Source: Sparassis latifolia (Eukaryota; Basidiomycota; Agaricomycetes; Polyporales; Sparassidaceae). Taken from it: a stretch of 64,000 bases of DNA. A program made the translations under genes and the position numbers. The notes under the pieces were generated by a model. The model saw nothing but the letters and a program-made list of their open reading frames with translations. It was not told the DNA's origin and made no database searches. This document shows, in pieces, positions 43,672 to 52,477 of the stretch; position 1 is the stretch's first letter, and every line of letters starts with the position of its first letter. The stretch is from contig JAENRS010000017.1 of NCBI GenBank assembly GCA_018466975.1, positions 434,001 to 498,000 on the forward strand, read 5' to 3'.

Positions 43672-45657
43672 GGTCAGTCCACTTCGTATACTGTGATTGA
43701 AGCTTTGAGGGATAAGTAGTCGGGCGGCGTCGAGCGGGATGAGTTGCTTCCATGGGATTATTATGAGAAGTTTCTCTCCCCTGAAATTCCGCAGCAGTAA
43801 CCCCTGTACGTCTGCACGGAGAATGAATGAAATCTGACCCTCCTAAATGCATTGAGTGGTCCGCAGGGGTCATTCCGAGAATGATCGTTGCCAATTGGTC
43901 GATGTCATCTGCATAGGCGAAATTGGAGCGGACAGTACTGCATGGTTCCAGGAGGATGGAACACCATCAACAATGAGCCGCCCGATGGTAAAACACAATT
44001 TGAACGAATTTACGATCATTTTCGAGTCTCGATTCGCCACCTCTCAAACTGTACACGTTGATGTGGGATAACCAATCTATATTCAACGACAGGCCCTTGC
44101 TAATTGATGGAGGCTCCAGAGGGCTAGATACGAACTTTGGAGAATATGCACTTGCAGCGAAGGTCTCAATCATCTCGCCGGCATTACTGAACAGTTAAAC
44201 TGTAGCTTCGTAGAATGCATGCGCAGACTGCATGTACGTTCCAGTATTCAAAATATATGTTCCAATCGCAGGAACAGGACACAGCAGAGAAAACAGCCAC
44301 TGGCGCAGGAAAGGCGAATGGAAAGAATGGACACTCGCCGGCACCTATCACACCCAAGTATATGGCTCACCGGGGCGATGACAAGTTTCCTGGGCCCATC
44401 ATAATACTCTGAGACAACGCAAGGCATAGGGCAGACGTACCCCGGAGGTATGGAATCGCACTAACGAACGAATTTTAGTGTCGTCTTCGTGGCATGATCG
44501 AGGAACCGAGGACTCAATGAGTCGACTTCGCGACGCACCCTCAAATCATATATCCAGCACCCTGCACTGCACGTCAAACTATCACATCCACCGACCTCCG
44601 GGCCAGTGAGAATATCCCAAAGCTGATGTGAGCTCGTACCAGGGCTCCAGCCGGGCGAACAACGCGCGCTGGAGGAGTCCAGTCATGCCAAAATTCAAGG
44701 GAACAGCCCAGCCGTTTGAGAGAGATCAAAGTCCAAATGCTGAAGGAGGAAGTCAGTTCGCGGTGGTGGTCCTCGCGATAGCCCAACTGGAAACGGTACC
44801 TCGTCTGAGAACGCTTGTACCCTGCTCAGCGCTCAGTGCAGCTTCGACTTGGAAGATGATTGGGAATGAAATGGAGCAATGCTTTGAGCTGTATCTGATA
44901 ACTCGGATGGTAGGCTCGTCGCCTTCCCGGGCTTCTGTGCACTGGGCTCTTCGGCGCCAGCAGAGTTTGGCCGATGGTCGCCAGTGGGTGCGTGGAGTGG
45001 CCACTGGCCCCAGCACACGAGTGTTTCTATTCGACGCGCGTCACGGCGCAGATACTGGCCATTGGGAGCAAAATATTGAAGACGCTATTAGGCCAGCGGT
45101 TGTCATTGGCGACCGTACGTGCGCGCACTCGTTCGAATTTTCGACGCGTAACTGGAACTTCGCGCTCGCTCGTCAAGCGCCCTTGTGGGCATTCGTCGGC
45201 CGGCTGGAGGTGCAGATGAAACGTTGCGCCCGCTGGAGGCCATCGCGTGTCACCGCAACATTAGTCGGGGATTTTGTGGGGAGGTCCGCGAGGCTGGAGG
45301 TCGGACGGTGAGATCTGAGACCAGGGCTGTGAAACGCCGATGCTAAGACGGGGAGAGACATCGCGGATGAGACATCGGATGCAGTGTATGTACATGAGCG
45401 GGAGTGTAATACGAAACGTACCCACAGTAGCCCCATCGCGGTATCCCCGACCCACATTCGGCGGTAGGCATCCAATCAGAGGGTCACTGGCTTTCGAGCG
45501 CCAGCTGAAACATGCATGACGTCACACCCGGCGGACCAATCAGGACGGGAGCGCGGGGCTGTGCAAGCTTCACGATTGGACGAGCAAGCAGCCGACGGCG
45601 TAAACGGACGACGCGCCTGACATCCTCCAATTTACCCCACGCGTCTCTCCCGCAGAA
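43672..45657. other. Two-kilobase stretch without a supported gene
   Basis: A forward frame of 227 codons (44628-45311) opens with GTG; its first ATG is at 44686. It matches no family I know and shows no splice sites, so I do not call it. The left 60 bp belong to the duplicated block. The promoter of Rds1-like copy B is at the right end. Confidence 0.4.
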
Positions 45658-45663
45658 TATAAA
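45658..45663 (+). promoter_or_regulatory. TATA box of Rds1-like copy B
   Basis: TATAAA, 60 bp before the start codon at 45723, followed by a C/T-rich leader. Position and context suit a core promoter. Confidence 0.6.
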
Positions 45664-45722
45664 CCAGAACCCTAGCATGCCTGTCCCTTCAACCGGCCGG
45701 TTCTCTCCTCTGCACGCCAGCC

Positions 45723-46859
45723 ATGTTCTCTCCCCTCCCTCTCCTGCTCGCTGCGTTCTCTTCTGCCGTCATCGTCGGCGCGGCACCCACTTTCCCGCCC
45801 GCGTCCGTCGTCAATGGTGTGTCCCCACCCTTCTCTCATTAGCCCGTCATACTCACCCCGCCTGGCCCAGACACGAACATCATGAACTACGCGCTCACCC
45901 TCGAGTACATCGAGCGCACCTTCTACGAACAGGGGCTCGAGCAATTCTGCGAGGACGACTTCGAGGCCGCGGGCTTCCCCCCCTGGGTGCGCGGCCGCTT
46001 CGTCCAGATCCGCGACCACGAGGAGACGCACGTCCAGTTCCTCACTTCCCAGCTCGACGCGCTCGGCGCGACACCCGTCGAGCCCTGCACCTACTCCTAG
46101 TGCGTGCCCGTGCCGCCCCACGTTGCCCGCGCTGACTGACGCGCGCACGCAGCCCGTACACGGACGTGCAGTCCTGGGTCGCCCTCTCCATGACCCTCGA
46201 GTCCGTCGGCTCCGGCGCGTACATGGGCGCGGGCCGCTTCATCTCCGACAAGGACGCGCTCGTCGCCTCGCAGGTGCGCTGCTCCCTTCCCTTCCGTCCC
46301 CCGCAGAGCGCCCGCAGCTGACCCCGCGCAGTCCATCGCGCAGATCGAGGCGCGCCAGGCCGGCTGGGTCGCGTCCGCCGCGAAGCACCTCCCGCCGTGG
46401 GACGGCGACTTCGAGACCCCGCTCTACTTCAGCGGCGCGTTCTCCCTCGCCGGTGCGTTCCCTCCCCCTCTCCGGTGCTGATGCTAAAACTGACTCGCGC
46501 GCGCGCGCGCAGTGGGGTTCATCGACGCGTGCCCCGCCTCCAACCCGCCCATCCCCGTGACGGTCTTCCCCGCGCTGAGCGTGTCCAACTCGACGCCCGC
46601 GCACGGCGACACCATCGCGCTCGCCTACAACGCGTCCGTCCCTGCAGGGAACACCACCTTCCTCGCGTGGTACTCCGGGCTCAACACGACCTTCACCCCG
46701 ATCGCGAACGGGACCACGACCGTGCCGGACGCGCTCCTCGGGACGGTGTACGCGGGCGTGGTGAGCAACACCACGGCGCAGACGGGCGACGCGACGATGC
46801 TCACCGGCTTGGCCGTGTTCAACTTCCCGTTCAACTCCAGCGCGAGGGGGAATGCGTAG
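45723..46859 (+). CDS. Rds1-like secreted ferritin-fold protein, copy B
   Basis: Five exons (45723-45816, 45871-46099, 46153-46273, 46332-46452, 46513-46859) give 303 residues. Residues 1-20 are a signal peptide (MFSPLPLLLAAFSSAVIVGA). The ferritin-like part contains DTNIMNYALTLEYIE, PPWVRGRFVQIRDHEETHVQ and, later, LPPWDGDFETPLYFSGAFSL. The beta-rich tail is rich in Asn-x-Ser/Thr sites, suggesting N-glycosylation. It is GC-rich compared with the surrounding DNA, typical of a strongly expressed gene. Exon phases equal those of copy A. The fourth intron ends in an alternating CG run directly before the AG acceptor, where a pyrimidine tract is expected. Family role: extracellular or cell-wall stress-induced proteins of unclear activity. 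Confidence 0.92.
46494..46512 (+). repeat. Alternating CG run at a 3' splice site
   Basis: Nine CG/GC steps precede the CAG acceptor of the fourth intron in Rds1-like copy B, replacing the usual pyrimidine tract. Confidence 0.75.
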
Positions 46860-47419
46860 CGTGCTCCCCGATGGGAGACGGAGGAAGAGAGGGAGAGAGA
46901 TCTACGGACTTGAAGAGGATGGTATACACGCCGTAATAGCGCCGTACATTGTCGCGCCCGACCGCCTCGCATCGGGTACGTCCGCGATAATGTGCACAGT
47001 AATATATCTACATACAGCGCGATCAGCTGTGCGTACCGCCGGAATGGTGCGGACGTTCGTGCACCGCAACGTGATCTCTCGAAGGTGCAGAGGTACTCTG
47101 GAGGAAAGGAACGTTCCCCGCCGTCCTAACAAATACCTGCGTGTCAGGAGCCCTTGCTAACACCAACCGCATCGGTCGAGTCGACCTTTCCACGGCAGGT
47201 GGCGTGCTCACTGTCTCTACGGTCTGCGGTGCGGCGAGTTGCGCATGTGCAAGATCGAAGAAAACGCATCAAGCGCTACGCCTGAAACCACAGCTCGACG
47301 TCCTCAGCGCGGAGCGCCTTGTACGCGAGCGACGGTGTCGCTCCCCGACGAATGCGACGTGTCTGCACCTTGAATATCGCCATCAGCGTTCCCTCCGATC
47401 GTCACGACAGCTAGCGCTG
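46860..47419. other. 3' flank of Rds1-like copy B
   Basis: No gene seen. It probably holds the transcript end of the Rds1-like gene. Confidence 0.4.
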
Positions 47420-48136
47420 TCATTTGCCGTCGTCGCGCAACGCGGGGACATCCGCCGACGACTTGACTCTACTAAGACGCTGATGAGGGAGTATTGTGAC
47501 GTTCTCCGTGGCGGAACCACGCATAGCCATAGGTAGTTGCTGCGCCGATAGGAGTCCGTGACACCGGCTCCAGTCGACAGTAAGGCATGAAATTGGAGAG
47601 AACGGAGCGCAGCTGCTTGAAATATGGTTTGCGCCGTCTCCGTGTGCGATGCTTCTCTTGACCCGGTTTCGAGATATCGAGTGGGCGGAAAGCAGGTGAA
47701 CGTGGCGGGCTCGGTTTCCACCGGGTCCCTCCCGATCTGTCTGCTCAACGCCTCCCGTGATGCCGCATGAGCAAGGAGCAAAGTGTATCTTGCGGTAAAT
47801 CTGTGTCTGGATGGCACACCGCTGTATCAGCACGGAGCCAATTATTGTGTAACATGCACTCGCCTCCCACGTAGCCAGCATCAGGCCGTTGCAAAGCTCA
47901 TTCTTCACTGCGATCTGGTGAAACCCTCTCGAGGATGTACCGTCTCTGCGATTGGTCATCGTCGATCCAGTATCCGGAAAGGCCTCCAGCACTATGTTAT
48001 CCTTCATCGCGCATGGTGTAAAACCTGTTTCCCGACGTTCAAACGAAAGACCTGTCCCGGCAAAAATCATGCTGAGCTGAACGTTTCCAAAAGCGTTGTA
48101 CATCTCGTGCAGTACAGACCGTTGGCTGCCGCCTAA
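47420..48136 (-). pseudogene. Decayed fragment, possibly of the P-loop/RHS-like family
   Basis: A reverse frame of 227 codons starts at the ATG at 48103. Its first part (NVQLSMIFAGTGLSFE) resembles a segment found in the expanded GHPGIGKT-type proteins of Agaricomycetes. Further pieces that would fit that family (DDDQSQRRYI and RYTLLLAHAASREAL) lie in other frames between 47990 and 47750, so the reading frame is broken several times. I saw no Walker A part nearby. The assignment rests on short motifs from memory and is weak. The alternative is a chance frame. Confidence 0.35.
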
Positions 48137-48966
48137 TCGAATCGAGTCGGAAGCTTCCTGCCCTCTCTCGGATGTAGCCTACAGCTTGCTACTACCTGGT
48201 ATATTGAATAAGAGCCTGTAAGGAAGTCAGCCAGGCCAATAAGAGATATGATCAAAAGGCTCGGCACTTGTTATACTGAACGGCGACTCTTCTAACTGGG
48301 CATCCTTTGCATAAAGTCCTCCCACACCATTCACGAACAACAAAGTGTTTGTCGCTAAAAAGGGGGAAGTGAAACTATAATGATTGTTTGAATTGGAGCC
48401 GAGGATTGCAACTGCAGATGTGCTGTCCGCCACCTACAGACCTCAGACACCAGCACGAGAGAGCGAAAGTCAGTAAGCGGGAGATGGCCGAGGAGAGCAG
48501 AATACTCACTGGATGTCCCATGGTTCCCGCTATTAGGAGAGAATACTGGTGTTGGCTGCACAGTGACGAAATGTAGCCGGTGTTGGTCGTTACTCAGGAC
48601 CTGCAATAGTAACGGAATCTCACCACGGAAACTCACCCAAGAGGCGAAACACGATGAAGTCATCTGCGCTGATGACGTCCTGCTTCAAGGAAGGCTGCAG
48701 GGACGATTGCTGTTGACTAGACTGCCTTACTTCAGGAGAGCAGTTTGAACGATATGCTTGATAATGGTCTCCAGGATATAACTAAGTTATATGCATCCGT
48801 TTGGTTGACCCCAACTTCCTCCTCTCGCGAAACATCGTAATGCTGCGGTTCCACGACACATGCTATAATTGATGGATCATCGATAATCTCGGAACCTGCA
48901 AGCAACACTCCAATCTCAGTATGCGCATCTGAAGAGGTTTCCATTCGGAATCGCCTACAACGTGTA
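48137..48966. other. Gene-poor region
   Basis: Short overlapping frames on both strands, none recognised. It could hold more of the decayed gene to its left. Confidence 0.35.
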
Positions 48967-49066
48967 AGTTCGCCCAACGGGGCCAGGTCAAGTTTTGGCA
49001 TTTGGCGTGGTGATTTCGGCGTCAGACCTCCGGGCATGCGGCCTCGTGTCTCGGCAAATCACTGCA
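48967..49066 (-). repeat. 100-bp block, inverted copy of 50965-51060 (empty site)
   Basis: About 88 bp are identical to the reverse complement of 50965-51050, including GGGCCAGGTCAAGTTTTGGC and CGGGCATGCGGCCTCGTGTC, with weaker similarity beyond. On its right side it reads CGGCAAATCACTGCAAAACC without interruption. The partner copy is interrupted exactly there by a foldback element. Confidence 0.88.
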
Positions 49067-50215
49067 AAACCCACAAAATCGTCAGAGTCCAAGACGCATC
49101 AGTTTTACCTTATCTCTCACATCTTCGGAGTTGACGACATGTTACGGGACACCAAAGATGTCGAACATCCTGTATTTCCGGCACTCCCAAGATTCCTTGA
49201 ATACACTCTCGGTCCATGCTATCTCTTGCGTCGAAGATGTCTTGTTTGCAACATCTTCCCACTCCAATTGATACCACATCTTTGACTTTCCGAAGATGCT
49301 GTTGTTCATAGGTTGAAAACATCTTTCGCTCAAAAATTGTGCTATTTCTCTTGTCTTCTCCCTCTCAAGATGTGCAGAATGCTCGGACCTGAGGATGCAT
49401 AGACAGGGGCAAAGGGTTTATAAGGGCATACCCTCACTCAAGTCCTTCAGCGCATCTTGCACCAGAACCATCACCTTCCTCAGCCCTCCCGCCCTTCCCC
49501 GCGAGCTTGAGTGCGACACTGTTGCGGAGCGCTGTATCAGCGCCCTCGTCGCATCCACGGATGACACCGTGTACTCGCTCAGTGCGTAGTTGCCCCTCCC
49601 GCGCTCATCATGTTTCTGCCTATTGACACATTAATACCTTGCAGCAGAAGTACTGGACTCCCGGTTCCCGGGCTTACGGTTTACGTGCAAGCATCGAGCT
49701 AAGTACTGCGCTTCGTATGTTAATGCTCCAGCCTCTCATTATCCTATCATTCTTGCAGAACCATCAATTTCACTGCGTGAAAATCCTGGTGCAGAGCGCG
49801 GACGAGGTACGGGAGATCTTCTAGCAGCGCACGAGTGGTATAGGGCAGGTCGGACATGCTGGTGGTGTATATACATAATATATTATCAAATATAATTCCC
49901 ATTTTATGCGACATTTTGCCATGGAACAGTCCAAATAGATAGAATCTCATACGAATCTTCGGAGTGTATTGTAGGAGTCTTCAGATGCTGAAGACAGGGG
50001 GCTGAAACATCTCCTACCCCGAATACGACCCGTTATCAACGTCTTCGTACTCTGAATATGAAGCTGTCTTCAGGGCCGAACACGTCGAAAAGGTGGCCGC
50101 TCCCTCCTTTTCTCGGGGCCAAAGATATTTGTTGTTCCGGTCCTAAGACGCATCGATTTGGAGGCGCCTTCAGACTGTCTTCAGGGTCCGATATTTTCTC
50201 GGTTTTGCAGTGAAT
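49067..50215. other. Region rich in CATCTTCGAAGATG-type words
   Basis: Words such as ACATCTTC, GAAGATG and TCTTCAG recur in both orientations between 49120-49380 and 49960-50200. They may be remains of the larger element that carried the 100-bp block. A small forward frame around 49,395-49,800 with two possible introns is not recognised. Confidence 0.4.
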
Positions 50216-50964
50216 GGAATACCGGCGCCTACTACAAGTATTCGGCATCGTCCGCGCGCCGTGCACGCACCGGTTGTCGGGTCACGCTCGTCGTCGTAGG
50301 CGATGAGCTCGTCTCTCTCTTCATTTTCTTGCCAATTCTGGCCTTTTTTATTCTTCATACAATATTTTCCAGTGTACCAATTATAGAGTATATTAATGGG
50401 TGAATCATATAGACTCACTCTTAAGCAAAAAGTCCTAGTATCTCTATCATTCAGGTGCTATCATGGTGTGCTCACCACACCCGAGGTTGTGATCATTATT
50501 GTCGGCAACACACTGGGCTATGAAGTCATTATTTCCGTTGATTTCTTGCACTTGCATCTCAGTTCATATCCTACATGGTGCACTTCTTGAAAGTTATTGG
50601 GTAGGAATAGAATTCTTGCCCACTTTCTTCACAGGAAGAGTTTTATGTAGTTCCCAGTAAGCAGACTAAAATATAACTCTTGTTGAGTGTGTGGAGGCAG
50701 ATTATAAATTCATTCAATGAATGTCCTCAGGCTGAAGAAAAGGACTTTTTGCTCAAGAGTGAGTCTATATGATTCACCCGTTAATATACTCTATAATTGG
50801 TACACTGGAAAATGTTGTATATGAAGAATAAAAAAAGGCCAGAATTGGCAAGAAAATGAAGAGAGAGTCGAGCTCATCGCCTACGACGATGAGCGTGACC
50901 CGACAACCGGTGCGTGCACGGCGCGTGGACGATGCCGAATACTTGTAGTAGGCGCCGGTATTCC
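50216..50964. mobile_element. 749-bp foldback element with arms of about 221 bp
   Basis: The left arm starts GGAATACCGGCGCC and runs to 50436. The right arm (50741-50964) is its reverse complement, with only scattered mismatches and a few extra bases. A 304-bp AT-rich spacer without coding capacity lies between. The element interrupts the sequence TTTTGCAGTGA/TTTGCCGAG, which is seen uninterrupted at 49065. An AT at each border (50214-50215, 50965-50966) may be a 2-bp target duplication. Confidence 0.88.
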
Positions 50965-51060
50965 ATTTGCCGAGACACGAGGCCGCATGCCCGGAGGTCT
51001 GACGCCGAAATCACCACGCCAAATGCCAAAACTTGACCTGGCCCCGTTGGGCGACCTTAA
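50965..51060 (+). repeat. 100-bp block, partner of 48967-49066
   Basis: Inverted partner of the block near 49 kb. A short frame in it (MPGGLTPKSPRQMPKL) occurs in both copies. Confidence 0.85.
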
Positions 51061-51281
51061 ACGTGTTCTTGGAAGACATGTGCAGTTCATAAAAGTCTTC
51101 GGTCGGTTTGGATACGCTCTAGCACCTCCAGCCTTCTTCATAGATTGTCCCACCGGTGGTGATGTCGAGTAACAACGATAGGCCTTCGGCCGGAAGAGCA
51201 ATTGAAGTTGTAAGCACGTGACCATGAAGCAAGACCGCAGTTTACCGTGACAAGTTTGCAAATGAGGCGGACCGTGACGTT
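51061..51281. other. Short stretch between elements
   Basis: No feature seen. Confidence 0.35.
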
Positions 51282-52137
51282 TCGGCAGTCTAGCTATAGT
51301 GGTAGCTTCGCTAGAAATTAAATAAATTAAATGAAATTAATTCGAGTGCACAAGGAAGAATTCACTCTACAGGTCTGCACAGAGCTCAGTGTATCCTTGA
51401 CTCCTGCACACAGCTTCACTGGGAGATAAACATTTGTTTGTATGTCACTTAGGCACAATCTTTAGTGATTTCGTAGAGTCATATTCAAAGTTTGCACTGT
51501 GGTTCAAAGTGTGAATAGCACTCCGAAGATGACTCTTCTTGTAGTGCAACCATAGATCTGGTAGACCTCATAGGTTGATGGCATGGAAAAGTCCTTCAAA
51601 TTTTCTTCCCGCCCTTTGGGCGAGACTGCATGTAGCTGTTCCATTAAAATAAAAGTTGCACCTGGTGCAAAGTATGTAGCTGTGCTCCCTGGAAGTATCT
51701 GATCCAACAACATTCTATGTCAGCCTGAAAAAATCACCATGATGTCACTAGTGTTCTTGGGTATAATTTCCACTAATAGGTCATGCATTGGGTAGGAGAA
51801 ATGTCCCTGTGCATGAACTTGATCACATACAGTGTTGCTAAGAATGTGCACCTCTGCCTGATACCAAACTTGTGCAATCTTCTTGTGCAGTCAGAGCTCA
51901 TGTGTAGTGATCAGAAACAGGCACTAATACTTATGAAAACATGCAACAGAGCACGAAATTTGAGTTGCAGTAGCATGGTGCCCGAGCCATGGACAATGCT
52001 TATGTCAGAAATGCCATTTGTGGCAGTCATTTGCCATATTGGGTAGGCACATGACGCCGGGCCGCCCGCGCCGGTAGGTTAGGTTTTTCAAACTCCGCTA
52101 GGACCTAACTGTGCTACCACTATAGTTAGACTGCCGA
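51282..52137. mobile_element. 855-bp element with 25-bp terminal inverted repeats
   Basis: The ends begin TCGGCAGTC and the inverted match extends about 25 bp to GTGGTAGC with one mismatch. Outside, GACGTT on the left and ACGTTG/CGTTGG on the right suggest a short target duplication (CGTT or ACGTT, depending on the true end). Inside, only short frames occur, so it is non-autonomous or dead. It stops 25 bp before the Copia 5' LTR. Confidence 0.75.
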
Positions 52138-52162
52138 CGTTGGCAGTCGACGTTTCTGCTTT

Positions 52163-52395
52163 TGTTGGAGGCTTCGGGATGACCTTATTAGTCAATCCGG
52201 AGCATCCAGGTAGTCGGGCGATATTCCCCGATATCTTATTCAGCATCGAAGGATATAGTAGCTACGAGAACTATCTTCGGGATGACCGATATCTTATTCA
52301 GCAATCCGGAGAAGGAGGGACCTCTTGCAGGTCCCACTAATTATATCTCTTCCCCAATCACTCACTCAGAAGAATTCATATCAGCTGCGCTAATA
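52163..52395 (+). repeat. 5' LTR with replaced 37-bp segment
   Basis: It begins TGTTGGAGGC and ends CTAATA. It matches the 3' LTR except for point changes and positions 52275-52311. That segment is composed exactly of CTTCGGGATGACC, GATATCTTATTCAGCA and ATCCGGAG, all present earlier in the same LTR (52172-52184, 52230-52245, 52195-52202). The TATATAA found at this place in the 3' LTR is thus absent. Confidence 0.93.
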
Positions 52396-52407
52396 GGTTA
52401 TGAGCCC
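52396..52407 (+). promoter_or_regulatory. Primer binding site, half-tRNA type
   Basis: GGTTATGAGCCC directly after the LTR is complementary to the anticodon stem-loop of initiator methionine tRNA (around CTCATAACC). This points to priming by a cut tRNA, as known for Drosophila copia and many fungal Copia elements. Confidence 0.75.
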
Positions 52408-52477
52408 CGCTAGCTTATAGCTTATACTTTACCAGCTTCTACTTACTTGTTACACACTCTGACTATCGGTAGTTACA

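Larger units (their letters stand above)
40252..43700. repeat. Segmental duplication of 30217-39710, internally collapsed
   Basis: Order and orientation match the source block: mL44 5' part, factor 3' part, intergenic stretch, P-loop gene and its promoter. The 9.5-kb source is reduced to 3.4 kb by two large deletions, about 4.8 kb between mL44 and the factor and about 0.95 kb within the factor. The remainder is roughly 85-95 per cent identical by eye, highest in the P-loop gene. The copy stands directly downstream of the source in the same direction. Confidence 0.85.

Noticed and set aside
44628..45311. Forward open frame of 227 codons
   Set aside because: It opens with GTG, its composition is unlike the genes here, and no motif or splice site is present.
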